64,000 bases of DNA from Bacteroidota bacterium (GCA_016722525.1 JADKJB010000007.1:248001-312000); one strand, 5' to 3'. Numbered from the stretch's first letter, positions 53,375 to 62,660 are shown. Notes: generated from the letters alone by a model not told the origin. Numbers and translations: made by a program.

Positions 53375-54931
53375 TCAGTAAATTACCAATCGTTTGGTCT
53401 CGCTGAATTTTGGATTGATCACTTTAATGATGTAAACTCCGCTGGTGAATTTAGTTGTTGAAATTTGTTCCTTACTTGAAATATTTTCTTTATGGAAGAC
53501 CTGAGAGCCGGCAATATCATAAATGAGTAATTCTGTTTTTTCATTAGCTCCGGAATCAAATTCTATTGTTATTTTTTCCTTTGCCGGATTGGGGTAAATA
53601 TTAAATTTGCCTGGAGAATCCGTTTCCGATATTCCTGTAGATATACAAAGCAATGTACGAGTTACATTTAAATTTGCTGGAATAACTGAGCTGGGATTTA
53701 ACACCAATCCATAAGGTCCGGTTGTTAAAGAAATAGTAGAATCTACCACCACTAAAGGATTTGCTACCAAACTGATGGGTGAAAATGAACAGGCAGTACT
53801 ATCAAAATATTGATTTTCCACATGAATGTAATTTGGAGTTGTTCCTGTATTATATTTATTGAATACTGTGGATGGCCTGTATCTGCTATTTGTTGATAAA
53901 TAAAATAAAGTATCATTACCAATTTTACTATCTAGCAACTGAAACAAAGTATCAGTTTCTATTAATAAAGAATTAAAGTTCCAATTTGGTAAACCTGGCA
54001 TTTGAATCAATCCGGATATTAAAAAAGTGGTACTGTCAGTCAATGTAATATCATTTAATTGAATCCTATCTGAATGAATTATTTTCCTGAAAAGAATGGT
54101 ATTCCCGTTATCATCAATTTGGTGTAAAAAAGATTGATTCCCACTATTGGCCAGAATATAAAATGTGGTGTCTATTTGGTTTATAAAAGAAATTCCGGCG
54201 TAATTAAAACTTTTATGCCATAAAACCATTCCGGTTTCATCTAATCTGGTAATGTAACTTTTTCCATTAAGAGTCCTGCTTAATATATAACCATTATTGA
54301 CCCCGTTTAAATAACATATCTTAGCACTTGTGTATCTTTCAGGTAACTCAATAGACAATTCTATATTTAACAAAGTGTCTAATTTTAGTAAATAATGTCT
54401 CCGACAACACGTTGAACTGAATCCATCATACTCTGCATAATTTCCCAAAATGACTACTGATTTGGTTCCAGTCTCAATTTCCACAGGATAAAAATTATTC
54501 CCATAGTAGGCAAATGTTCCCCAATCAGTTTCTTTTACTATTTCAATAGATCCTAAACTATCCAGTTTTAAAACTCTGGTTTTATCATAACTCCCATATA
54601 CAGGATCTCCTTCGCTCAAAACAAAATAATAACTACCATCCGCTAATGGAATGATAAAACTATAATGGAGATCGATAGAGCTTGTAATTAACGGATATTT
54701 TTTTGACCATTCAATATCTCCAACAGAATCTAATTTAATCACAAAATGAGCCTGATTTACTTGCCAATATCCCTGAAGCCCTGTCACAACTACTCCGCCA
54801 TCCGGAGTTCCTACTGCTCTTACAAAATGATTTTCACTAACAGGATCCAGTTGCACCCGAAAACTCGTTTGTGATTTTCCGGTAGTTGAAATAAAAATGA
54901 GAGTTAATATATTTAAAAGTAGTTTACTCAT
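53375..54931 (-). CDS. Secreted T9SS type A cargo protein
   Basis: This 518-aa protein starts with a signal peptide (MSKLLLNILTLIFISTTGKS). Repeated blocks such as HFVIKLDSVGDIEWSKKY, RVLKLDSLGSIEIVK and YITRLDETGMVLWHKSF look like propeller repeats. The C-terminal sorting domain is FNIYPNPAKEKITIEFDSGA, TELLIYDIAGSQVFHKENIS and SGVYIIKVINPKFSETKRLV. A degenerate copy of this same C-terminus lies 1.7 kb upstream on the same strand (55058-55280), indicating a past tandem duplication. Exported by Sec then T9SS; role unknown. Confidence 0.87.
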   Translation of the reverse strand: MSKLLLNILTLIFISTTGKSQTSFRVQLDPVSENHFVRAVGTPDGGVVVTGLQGYWQVNQAHFVIKLDSVGDIEWSKKYPLITSSIDLHYSFIIPLADGSYYFVLSEGDPVYGSYDKTRVLKLDSLGSIEIVKETDWGTFAYYGNNFYPVEIETGTKSVVILGNYAEYDGFSSTCCRRHYLLKLDTLLNIELSIELPERYTSAKICYLNGVNNGYILSRTLNGKSYITRLDETGMVLWHKSFNYAGISFINQIDTTFYILANSGNQSFLHQIDDNGNTILFRKIIHSDRIQLNDITLTDSTTFLISGLIQMPGLPNWNFNSLLIETDTLFQLLDSKIGNDTLFYLSTNSRYRPSTVFNKYNTGTTPNYIHVENQYFDSTACSFSPISLVANPLVVVDSTISLTTGPYGLVLNPSSVIPANLNVTRTLLCISTGISETDSPGKFNIYPNPAKEKITIEFDSGANEKTELLIYDIAGSQVFHKENISSKEQISTTKFTSGVYIIKVINPKFSETKRLVIY

Positions 54932-55057
54932 GTGCTTATTCTTTTAAAACTAGGAGCTCTTTTAAATTTAATAAATAGTCTTGTCTTTTTTAGACAAATT
55001 CAGTATTTCTCATTATGAATGCGAATAATTGTACCATAGCTATTTTTATACATTCGA

Positions 55058-55280
55058 TCAGTAAATTACCAATCGTTTGGTTTCGGTGAATTGTGTATTG
55101 ATCACTTTAACAATGTAAATTCCACTGTTAAATTTACTAGTTGAAATTTGCTCCTTACCGAAAATGTTTTCTTTGTGGAAGACTTGTGAGATGGCAATAC
55201 CATAAATGATTAAATCCGTTTTTTCATACTCTCCGGATTCAAATTCATAGTGTATTTTTCCTTTTACCGGATTGGAGCCT
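55058..55280 (-). pseudogene. Remnant of a T9SS sorting-domain gene (duplicate of 53375 3' end)
   Basis: Read on the minus strand this gives SNPVKGKIHYEFESGEYEKT, DLIIYGIAISQVFHKENIFG, KEQISTSKFNSGIYIVKVIN and TQFTETKRLVIY-stop. It aligns with the end of the protein at 53375 (YNPAKEKITIEFDSGANEKT to FSETKRLVIY) with many scattered substitutions. There is no start codon or signal peptide upstream, since the next gene upstream ends 37 bp away. It is therefore the stump of a tandem paralogue whose body was deleted. The sorting-domain reading frame is still open, so the divergence is moderate. Confidence 0.8.
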
Positions 55281-55316
55281 GAAGGTTTTTTAGTTCTTCT
55301 GATTTCATGCCTGTAT

Positions 55317-55589
55317 TTATTCCGCAGTTACAGGATCTATGATAGCTGCAACCCGACTCACCGAATTAGCCGGAAAACCACCTTGCTTCGCATGCTCACG
55401 AACCATTTCTTCATTTGGTGCATTATATATGCAATAAATTTTATTGTCGGTTACATAGCTATGTACCCATTGGATTTGCGAACCCATTTTATCAAGCACC
55501 CCGCAGGATGTCTGAGAAATTGCTTTTAGTTGCTCAGGAGTTAGTTTTCCCGCTCCCGGTATTTCACGTTCAATTACAAATTTTGGCAT
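55317..55589 (-). CDS. DUF4242 (nickel-binding/SCO4226-like) family protein
   Basis: This 90-aa protein is a typical single-domain DUF4242: MPKFVIEREIPGAGKLTPEQ, LKAISQTSCGVLDKMGSQIQ, WVHSYVTDNKIYCIYNAPNE, EMVREHAKQGGFPANSVSRV. The fold is ferredoxin-like. Residues H43, the Cys of IYCIY and H in REHAKQGG match the family pattern. Some members bind nickel, but the physiological role is not known. No signal peptide is present. It stands alone between the T9SS remnant and another T9SS gene. Confidence 0.9.
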   Translation of the reverse strand: MPKFVIEREIPGAGKLTPEQLKAISQTSCGVLDKMGSQIQWVHSYVTDNKIYCIYNAPNEEMVREHAKQGGFPANSVSRVAAIIDPVTAE

Positions 55590-55729
55590 AGTGTTTTGTT
55601 TTCAGTTTCCTAATCTTATGGCTTTTCGTTGCCCCCCGTTTTTGGACTGTTATCTGGACTACAGTTTTCTAATTTGATTTTTAATTTCTACTATAATGAT
55701 TTCGTATTTAGATGTGAACATACGAAATG

Positions 55730-56449
55730 TTATTTTTGCTTAATCACTTTAAATATTTTCTGCTCAGGTAACCTCGCGGATTCAACTACAATAAAATACA
55801 CGCCATCTGAAAATGGAATCATGTTCAGTTTCGCTTGAGTTTTCCCAAATTCCATTTTCTGAATAATTTCGCCAGTTGCATTAATTATTGTGTATTTAGC
55901 AGGAACATCAGATTCAATGAAAATGTAATCTTGTGTTATAGTAGGAAAAATTGAAATTTCTTTTGATTGTGAAACTGTATTCAATCCGGTTGCTTGTGTT
56001 ATTTCAAATTTAAAAACTACCGATATACTATCATTGACATTTGCTTCATCAAAAAAATTATACCGGATATAAGATGTTCCTGCTATACCATTATGCCAGT
56101 AGGAAGTCCAAAATGAAGAGTCGGTAATTCCCCCATCAACAGGAAAACCCGTCGGTGTGATATTGATTGAAGGAGGGTACATCATTAATCCAAACGCAAA
56201 TGCATTATCACAACCATTAACCAGACTAAGAAGTGTACGCTCAATCATTACCACCTTTGAAGTTGTTGCATTGTTTGTAAGTTGAAGTGTGGCCGTCAGG
56301 TCTGGTCCGTTTACATCACCCGATACTGAAACTGTATCTCCATTTGACACTATAACGTTCGATGCAGTTTTGAGTGTAAAACTCTGTCCTGCTGTTTGCA
56401 AATGTGTGAGTAGTAAACAGAAGGATAGAATGTTGAAATGAAATTTCAT
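55730..56449 (-). CDS. Small secreted T9SS type A cargo protein
   Basis: This 239-aa protein has a signal peptide (FHFNILSFCLLLTHLQTAGQ) and a beta-sandwich-like core (about 25-155) with FTLKTASNVIVSNGDTVSVS and SFWTSYWHNGIAGTSYIRYN. The sorting domain is ISIFPTITQDYIFIESDVPA, KYTIINATGEIIQKMEFGKT and DGVYFIVVESARLPEQKIFK. The core is similar in size to small secreted proteins with DUF4625-like or Ig-like folds. I cannot name it. It is monocistronic as far as seen. Export by Sec and T9SS. Confidence 0.85.
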   Translation of the reverse strand: MKFHFNILSFCLLLTHLQTAGQSFTLKTASNVIVSNGDTVSVSGDVNGPDLTATLQLTNNATTSKVVMIERTLLSLVNGCDNAFAFGLMMYPPSINITPTGFPVDGGITDSSFWTSYWHNGIAGTSYIRYNFFDEANVNDSISVVFKFEITQATGLNTVSQSKEISIFPTITQDYIFIESDVPAKYTIINATGEIIQKMEFGKTQAKLNMIPFSDGVYFIVVESARLPEQKIFKVIKQK

Positions 56450-56824
56450 ACAGCCTCAATTTTCAGGGGGTATAAATGTAATTAATTGTTTAATTGATCA
56501 ACAGGTTCTGAATTCAAACAAATTCATTGTTATTGAATGGTATTTATCACTGTCGTGAATTTGAAATAATAACATTAACACTTAAATACCAAATGATTAC
56601 ACTAATTTAATCGGCATTTTATTGCCTTTTTTGTGAAGTATTTAATAAAAAAAGCCCTCAGAATTTAAAAAGGGGGCGGAAATTTGGCAGTCAGAAAATT
56701 AAAAAAGCTCACTCCGCACTCGCACTGTTCCTCGCTCTCAATTTCACCCAGTAGAAAATTAAGTACGTGAACTGAGCGCTTTTTTAAAAGAATAATCTTC
56801 GTTTCACCTGAACGTTGCAAAACC
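56450..56824. other. Intergenic region, no gene supported
   Basis: This stretch lies upstream of one T9SS gene and beyond the terminator of the next gene. Near 56640-56780 it holds an imperfect direct repeat (CAGTCAGAAAATTAA at 56689 and CAGTAGAAAATTAA near 56750) and short GC-rich words bounded by A and T runs. A 62-aa minus-strand frame there lacks any gene-like feature. A structured non-coding RNA is possible but not shown. Confidence 0.4.
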
Positions 56825-56859
56825 AAAAAGCCCCGACAAACTAAAAAGTTCATCGGGGC
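56825..56859 (-). terminator. Rho-independent terminator of the 56878-58511 gene
   Basis: On the minus strand GCCCCGA (56859-56853) and TCGGGGC (56836-56830) pair around a 16-nt loop and are followed by five Ts. It lies 19 bp beyond the stop of the secreted protein gene. Confidence 0.8.
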
Positions 56860-56877
56860 AAATAATTATAAGATTGG

Positions 56878-58511
56878 TTATTGCATCAGCATTTTGCCAA
56901 CCCATAAACTTTTAAAATCATCATCATGACCAAAGTAGGTAACGCTGTTTTCTGCGGCATCCTGCTGTCTGATAAAATTTCTCTTTAAGAAATATTTTCC
57001 CTCACCCATGGTTTTAAATGCTCCAACAGTAGCATTCGACAAATCAATTTTACCTATGCGAGGGTAATACAGCGGGTAAAAAGAAGGCACTCCATAATAA
57101 GCTTCTAAAAATCCTTCATATCCTTTTACTCCTTTTACTTCCATCACTTCCCAATAGGCGCTTTTGCCATCCGGCGAGAGATAAAAATTCTGGAACATAT
57201 CAAAGATTTCACTCTTTTTGTCATTATTCAATTTACCCAAACCATACTGCGCTTTAAGAGACCCGGATTTATCGAAATGAAAACAAACTACATCTTCGTA
57301 AGAGTCAACTTTATTCCCGGTACCCATACTCACACTTCCCATGAGTTGTCCGGCAATCAAATAATCCTCATTCTCTGTCACCACAAAACTCTCAACTAAA
57401 AATCTTCTCCCTTTATAAGGCGAAGCGCCTTTATCACCAACTGCAGGTTTGAACTTGCTTTTAAAATCTGCAACCGGAGTTGTTGAAGCAAACGCTAGTT
57501 TGTTATCATTGAATTTTAAGATATGAAAATTATCCATTTTTTCTTCTAGTGATTTCTGCCATTTAAAATCAAGTTTGTTATTTCCGCCTTCAGTATAACC
57601 CGGATTGTAAATAGGTGCGTATTCATTAAACACTCTGTTAAAACATTCGGTAGATTTTGTTGACGTTCCAAAGAAATACATACTTCCATCTTTTTCGTAG
57701 GCACTTGTAATCAACAACGCCGTAGCGGGACTCTTGAATTCTGTTCTACCCAAAATTTTTCCACGGATATCAAATTTAAAATAAACATACTTTGAAGGAT
57801 CCGGACCGGTTACATTTGGTGCGAATACAACAACAACATCATCACTGGTTAACTGAGTGCAAAAAACCAGTGAGTGTGAACCCTCAAGTTCGAGCATCGT
57901 TCTTTTATTTCCATATCCGTGTTGAAAAGCAACACCCTGAATTTATCCGCTTGTCCTTTATCTTTGGATTCGGCCTTAGCTATAACAAATAAATCAGGCT
58001 CGCTGGGCCGAGAGGATTCATAACTTGCATATCCTAGATAAACTTTCCCGTCATCATTTTTGGGTTTAATATTTTCCCTCGAAATTACCTTTTTGGTTTT
58101 GTAACCTTGTTTTTCATGCACCCATTGTTTTTGTACAACCAGCTTTTGTAGCTTCAATTTCATACTCAACACATCAAAAGATGTTGTTCCTCCAACATAC
58201 GCAATAAAACTGATAGCTTCTACATCCGATTTCATTTCCTTCTTTTCCTGGGAATCTTTACTTCCAAGGAATTTCAAATCTTTGTCAAAGGAATACTCTT
58301 CAAAGGCTACTTCTTCACTGCTTTTATCAATTTTCATTTTGTAGGTAACCAGACTCTTACCACTTTCATCTCTGGATATATCATAGAGATGCCCCTTAAC
58401 TGCCTTCTTCGACAACACCTCAACCGACTCCTTAAACTCCTGAGCTTGCACCGACAAACATGCGAGCAAACTGATTGCAATACTTTGTAGAATAATTTTC
58501 ATCATATTCAT
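56878..58511 (-). CDS. Secreted uncharacterised protein (about 545 aa), frameshifted
   Basis: Two frames form one protein if one base is added in the T run 57903-57906: DMEIKRTMLELEGSHSLVFC replaces the stop-bound reading. The ATG at 58509-58511 (MNMMKIILQSIAISLLACLS) gives a signal peptide; the open frame extends further upstream but the promoter at 58526 excludes that. The N-terminal third is a lysine-rich beta domain (LYDISRDESGKSLVTYKMKI). The C-terminal two thirds contain phrases like YVYFKFDIRGKILGRTEFKS and VVCFHFDKSGSLKAQYGLGK, hinting at propeller-like repeats. No sorting domain is visible, so it is likely periplasmic or outer-membrane associated. A strong terminator follows. Family not recognised. 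Confidence 0.75.
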
Positions 58512-58525
58512 TTTTTTATTTGCAA

Positions 58526-58557
58526 CAAAGCTATTCCACACATCAGGGGAAATCAAT
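58526..58557 (-). promoter_or_regulatory. Bacteroidota promoter for the 56878-58511 gene
   Basis: The plus strand CAAAGCTA at 58526-58533 is a perfect minus-strand -7 box, TAGCTTTG. After a 20-nt spacer, CAAT at 58554-58557 gives ATTG at -33. Transcription would begin near 58520, roughly 10 nt before the ATG at 58511. Confidence 0.55.
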
Positions 58558-58701
58558 ACTATTTAAGTAGTAAAAAAATTATTGGGCATTGGCCATTGGG
58601 GAAAAATCATTGGTCATTTGACTCGTTGGCGAACGCCGCGTATGTCATTCCGTGAGCCCTTGTGCGAACGGAAAGTCATTGAAAAGGTCATTGGTGGAAG
58701 C

Positions 58702-58756
58702 GTTAGTTAGTGGGTTAGTTAGTGGGTTAGTTAGTGGGTTAGTTAGTGGGTTAGTT
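58702..58756. repeat. 12-bp minisatellite (GTTAGTTAGTGG)n
   Basis: Four perfect head-to-tail copies of GTTAGTTAGTGG start at 58702, 58714, 58726 and 58738, followed by a partial fifth. The array lies between two minus-strand genes and is just upstream of a heptamer array. Confidence 0.9.
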
Positions 58757-58765
58757 GAGACAACT

Positions 58766-58835
58766 GGTCACTGATAACTGATAACTGGTCACTCTTCACT
58801 GGTCACTCTTCACTGGTCACTGGTCACTGGTCACT
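58766..58835. repeat. Heptamer minisatellite (GGTCACT-type), ten units
   Basis: Ten 7-bp units run without gaps: GGTCACT, GATAACT (twice), GGTCACT, CTTCACT, GGTCACT, CTTCACT, then GGTCACT three times. All share xxTCACT or xATAACT. The array ends 1 bp before the stop codon of the response regulator gene. Related CATTGGTCATT words occur at 58575-58620, and TTCCGT...ACGGAA at 58650-58675 can form a hairpin. Confidence 0.9.
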
Positions 58836-58836
58836 T

Positions 58837-59460
58837 TTATTTAGGAAAAACTTTATTCAATGCATCAGTGCGGGAGTTTACCTGAAGCTTTTCATAAATA
58901 TTGCGGATATGTGTTCTTACTGTTTCCGTACTCAGGAAAAGCTGGTCGGCAATTTCTTTATATCGTAGTCCTTTCGACAGGTGGTCCAAAATTTCTTTTT
59001 CGCGAACAGAAAGTTTTTGCAACTCTTTATTATTCTCAACAACTTGAAAAGAAGTAACAATTTTTCTGGCAATATGACTGCTCATGGGAGAGCCTCCTTT
59101 ATGAACATCGGTTATTGCATCCAGAATTTTAGAGGGTTGTGTAGTTTTAGTAAGATATCCTGTGGCGCCGGCTTTGAGTGCTTTGAACACAGATTCTGTA
59201 TCTTCATAGGAAGTGAACATCATAAACTGCGTTTTAGGACACAGTGGTTTTAACATAGCCACGCATTCTATTCCCGATTTCCCAGGCAGATGAATATCCA
59301 TCAGCACCACATCCAGATCCATTTTTGGAAAATATAAAATCGCATCTTCTGCATTTTCGTAAACGTGTATGCATGAAAAGCCTTCACTCCCGTTGATGAG
59401 CGCGGCAATCGCTCTGGAAATTTGCATTTCATCTTCTACAATACCCACTGAAATGTTCAT
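58837..59460 (-). CDS. NarL/LuxR-type response regulator (partner of the TPR kinase)
   Basis: This 207-aa protein has a receiver with VEDEMQISRAIAALINGSEG, the phospho-acceptor in VVLMDIHLPGKSGIECVAML, Thr/Ser in FMMFTSYED and Lys in GYLTKTTQPSK. The HTH is LSVREKEILDHLSKGLRYKE and STETVRTHIRNIYEKLQVNS. It begins 52 bp after the end of the TPR histidine kinase gene on the same strand, so the two form a two-component pair. The C-terminus (SRTDALNKVFPK) is complete. The stop is directly next to the heptamer repeat array, whose expansion could affect its 3' end. Confidence 0.94.
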   Translation of the reverse strand: MNISVGIVEDEMQISRAIAALINGSEGFSCIHVYENAEDAILYFPKMDLDVVLMDIHLPGKSGIECVAMLKPLCPKTQFMMFTSYEDTESVFKALKAGATGYLTKTTQPSKILDAITDVHKGGSPMSSHIARKIVTSFQVVENNKELQKLSVREKEILDHLSKGLRYKEIADQLFLSTETVRTHIRNIYEKLQVNSRTDALNKVFPK

Positions 59461-59512
59461 TTCACAAATTTAAGAAATCTGAATACCTGAGGACTCACAT
59501 AAAAGTAGTAAT

Positions 59513-61582
59513 TTACTTTCCGGCTTTTACAATTTTTTCCAAACCTATAGTAATACTCATCAATGTACCACATCCGGGAGCATTTTCAAATGTAAACAAT
59601 CCACTAATGGTTTCAATTCTATTTCTCATATTATTTAATCCATTCCCTTTACCCACCATATTCTCATTCATGCCCACTCCATTATCATTTAATGAAATAA
59701 AAAGCAGGTTATTGTAAATTGAAGCATCCAATTCAATACGTGTGGCACGTGAATGTTTTACGATATTATTAAGACACTCTTTAACTGTTAAGAATATTTC
59801 ACGATGACTTTCTCTGGTAATGGTCATTGCTTCTTCCGGTACTTGAATATTCATTACCAGTGAGGCAGGATATTCCTCGAGGTAGTCGGATGTATATTCT
59901 CTAATACTTGCAAGCAAATTTTCAAGAGTTGAATTCTCCGGATTGAGGGCCCAAATCAAATCTCTCATGTTTTCAATAAGTGATTTGGATGTTTCAGAAA
60001 TTCCTGTTGCATTTTCTCTGATATCCTTTTCAGATACTCTACCTGAAGCAATCAATTCACTCAAAAAATTAATCTTTGTTAATCCGGATCCCAGATCATC
60101 ATGAACATCCCTTGCAAATCGCATTCGTTCAGACTCCTCCGTAGATTTAATAGCAAATTCTTTTTCAACCCGGTTTTTAAATTTTTCTTTTTGTGCTGAA
60201 ATATATACGACGATTCCAATCAGTGTCACAATAAGAATGCCGAGTAAAATAAAAATATTTCTTCTGGTTATTTGATTCGACTTCTCACTTATCTCCAAAG
60301 ATTTTATCTTATTAGCCTGTTCTAAAAGAGTAATTTGATTTTCTCTTTTCTGGGTTTCAAGTTGATCCTGCATTTCAGCCAACTGTTTGCTGAAAGCGAT
60401 TGGCTGAATGCTATCTTTCAGCCTGTATGCGAGCAATAAGTTTGAATACGCAAGATCAGGCTTTCTCATGGCACTATAAATTTCGGAAAGGGATTTGTAG
60501 CAATCCATTATGGTGACTTTATGATGAATTTGTCGTGCAATTTCAAGTGCTTTAGTTATATGTTGTATTGCCGTTTCATATTGTTCCAGCTCCAGATAAA
60601 TGTCACCAAGTTGTTGGAGTGTTGCCGTTTCAATTAATTTGTAATCCCCTCCATGAATAGTAGCAATGGATTTGTTTGCTAAATCAATAGCCTGCTGATG
60701 ATGGCCTCCTTCAAGTGCCAGTCTGCTTAAATTGGTATAACAAATTGCGATTCCATTACTATCTCCTAATAACTGAAAAGTTGTCAGGGCGAGATTATAA
60801 TATTTTTTTGTACTGTCATCTTCAACTTTCATATAAAATGAATTGCCAATATGCAGGGATGCGCTGGCAAAACCTTTACGATTATTTAATTTCTCAAACT
60901 CTTTTTGACTTCCTTTAAATTCAGCAATAGCCTGATCATATAAGCGCTGTGCATGATAAAGCTCACCAAGTGCGTCCTTATTCCAGGCAAAATCCTCTTC
61001 ATTCGCAAATTTTTGCTGTTCATTGTTTGCTTTGCTATAATAAGATGCAGCCCGTTTTGTATCGCCCGATTTTAAATAGACTCTTGTTAATTGAATGTAT
61101 TCAGAAGCAAGCCTGGTATTTTCATTAATTCGTTGAAATATATCGATGGCATTTTCATGGAAAATTTTTGAGGAGTCATAAAGAGCCAGATAATAGTAAC
61201 ATTTCCCCTTGGCGGAAGCCAGTAATCCCATTCCCAGACTATCGCTTTCTTTAACTGCCTGCAGTTCGGCTTGTTTTAAAATCTCAAGTGCTTCACGACA
61301 ATGAGTAGTATTAGCCATTATTTCACTCAGGATGCAGGTACTTTGAATGTATGCCTGAATTCGATTGTTTTGCAACGCCAAATGATTGGCCTTCTTTGCC
61401 GTTTCCTTTGCGGAACTTAAATTCACTTTCAATTGCATTAATGCAACTGTGTTGAGCGAGTCTATTTCATTAAAAATTGTATAGTCAGTAGTTGCATCCG
61501 GCTCAATTTGCCCGTGAGCATTGTAAAAACTGATTAACCCGACAATCAGCGTAACATAAATCCCCCATCTCATACTTTTCAA
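59513..61582 (-). CDS. TPR-repeat HisKA_3 sensor histidine kinase
   Basis: This 689-aa protein has a signal peptide (MRWGIYVTLIVGLISFYNAH). About eight TPR units follow (about 40-400), for example AKGKCYYYLALYDSSKIFHE, ALGELYHAQRLYDQAIAEFK and QLGDIYLELEQYETAIQHIT. A coiled coil (about 405-440) leads to one TM (IFILLGILIVTLIGIVVYIS). HisKA_3 has the His in RFARDVHDDLGSGLTKINFL. HATPase_c has VKECLNNIVKHSRATRIELD, LNDNGVGMNENM and GKGNGLNNMRNRIETISGLF. The TPR domain faces the periplasm and probably binds a protein or peptide signal. It pairs with the regulator at 58837. This layout is common in Bacteroidota. Confidence 0.95.
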   Translation of the reverse strand: MKSMRWGIYVTLIVGLISFYNAHGQIEPDATTDYTIFNEIDSLNTVALMQLKVNLSSAKETAKKANHLALQNNRIQAYIQSTCILSEIMANTTHCREALEILKQAELQAVKESDSLGMGLLASAKGKCYYYLALYDSSKIFHENAIDIFQRINENTRLASEYIQLTRVYLKSGDTKRAASYYSKANNEQQKFANEEDFAWNKDALGELYHAQRLYDQAIAEFKGSQKEFEKLNNRKGFASASLHIGNSFYMKVEDDSTKKYYNLALTTFQLLGDSNGIAICYTNLSRLALEGGHHQQAIDLANKSIATIHGGDYKLIETATLQQLGDIYLELEQYETAIQHITKALEIARQIHHKVTIMDCYKSLSEIYSAMRKPDLAYSNLLLAYRLKDSIQPIAFSKQLAEMQDQLETQKRENQITLLEQANKIKSLEISEKSNQITRRNIFILLGILIVTLIGIVVYISAQKEKFKNRVEKEFAIKSTEESERMRFARDVHDDLGSGLTKINFLSELIASGRVSEKDIRENATGISETSKSLIENMRDLIWALNPENSTLENLLASIREYTSDYLEEYPASLVMNIQVPEEAMTITRESHREIFLTVKECLNNIVKHSRATRIELDASIYNNLLFISLNDNGVGMNENMVGKGNGLNNMRNRIETISGLFTFENAPGCGTLMSITIGLEKIVKAGK

Positions 61583-61968
61583 ATCCTTCCTTTCTCTCCT
61601 TACTCAATGATAAATGTCAATATGATTACCCTCTGCTCTAAATCCGATGTTTTAAGTTTTTTCCAGGAACTATTGATTACAAAAGTAGCCTCAAAAGTCA
61701 GACTTTGAATTTTAGATCAATTTTACACAATTTTTCCATCCAAAAATTCATTTAAACAAAATAGTAAATATTGATTTGGTATTTTAATTCCTTCCCTCTT
61801 TGTTGTAAGATGAAATTTTTTGCACATTCTGAGGAATCTAACACGCAACTTTCAAATGGCTTTGAATTGTGTGATTTGGTTAACATTCTGGATTTCAAAT
61901 CAATCGATTTTATAAATACGATTGGAACGATGTTTATAGATATCAGGAGCAACTAAACTAAAAACATT
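61583..61968. other. Divergent intergenic region without visible gene
   Basis: This region lies between the TPR kinase and the PorT-like barrel genes. Two overlapping short frames, one on each strand near 61752-61956, have no family features or start context. No consensus TAnnTTTG box is convincing. I see nothing functional beyond the likely promoters. Confidence 0.5.
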
Positions 61969-62613
61969 ATGAAACAGATACTAAACATAACACTTGCAGC
62001 CATTTCGTTTGTAATAATTGCAACAGATCAAGGTTACGCTCAGGATGACCAGTTAGTTAATTTTGGATTAAAAGGTGGAGTAAATTATTCATGGCTTGGA
62101 TTGGAAGATACAAAAGACGAGACCGGAAAAATTGGTTATCATGCAGGCATATTTACAAGAATAAATTTATCAACTCATATTGCTTTGCAGGCTGAGGGGC
62201 TTTACACCACCAAAGGGTCCAAAGTAGAATATGATAATGCATTTTTTGATGGTGATGCAACACTGCGATTAAATTACATTGAGGTTCCTGTCCTTTTAGT
62301 TTTAAAAATAAACAAAAACATAAACCTCCAGGCTGGTCCCTATGCGGCATTCATACTTGATGCAAGTGCAAAAAACAATTCCTCTGTTAACTTATTTGAT
62401 TTTGAAGAGGAAATTGATAAAGACAATTTTAAAGATACCGACTGGGGTATTGCTGTAGGTATCGGTGCTGAGGTAGATCATCTGCAAGGCGGGATCAGGT
62501 ATACCCGGGGATTGGACAAGATTGAAGAGGATAAAGAATTTAATGGTAACAACTATACTTTTACCGATGCCTCCAATTCAATTGTACAGTTGTATGTAGG
62601 ATTTTCATTTTAA
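61969..62613 (+). CDS. PorT-like outer-membrane beta-barrel protein
   Basis: This 214-aa protein has a signal peptide (ILNITLAAISFVIIATDQGY, cleavage near AQDD). An eight-strand barrel pattern follows: NFGLKGGVNYSWLG, IGYHAGIFTRINLSTHIALQ, AEGLYTTKGSKVEYD, LNYIEVPVLLVLKINKNINL and QAGPYAAFILDASAKNNSS, then WGIAVGIGAEVDHLQGGIRY and the closing strand VQLYVGFSF ending in Phe. This is the outer_membrane_beta-barrel (PorT-like) family. Acidic loops (DEEIDKDNFKDTDW-like segment, EEDKEFNG) face outside. Function in this subfamily is often unknown. It is convergent with an NtrC-type gene and ends at a shared terminator. Confidence 0.92.
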   Translation: MKQILNITLAAISFVIIATDQGYAQDDQLVNFGLKGGVNYSWLGLEDTKDETGKIGYHAGIFTRINLSTHIALQAEGLYTTKGSKVEYDNAFFDGDATLRLNYIEVPVLLVLKINKNINLQAGPYAAFILDASAKNNSSVNLFDFEEEIDKDNFKDTDWGIAVGIGAEVDHLQGGIRYTRGLDKIEEDKEFNGNNYTFTDASNSIVQLYVGFSF

Positions 62614-62660
62614 AAATAATAGTGTAAAGCTCACAATTCCAACTATACTTTTCCCGATTA

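Noticed and set aside
56665..56853. 62-aa minus-strand frame downstream of a T9SS gene.
   Set aside because: It spans the terminator hairpin of the next gene and has low-complexity composition without recognisable features.
58766..58835. Heptamer array read as a coding extension of the response regulator.
   Set aside because: The regulator has a normal-length C-terminus and a stop at 58837 just before the array.
61752..61956. Overlapping short frames on both strands between the TPR kinase and PorT-like genes.
   Set aside because: Neither has a family pattern, signal peptide or initiation context. They overlap each other antisense.
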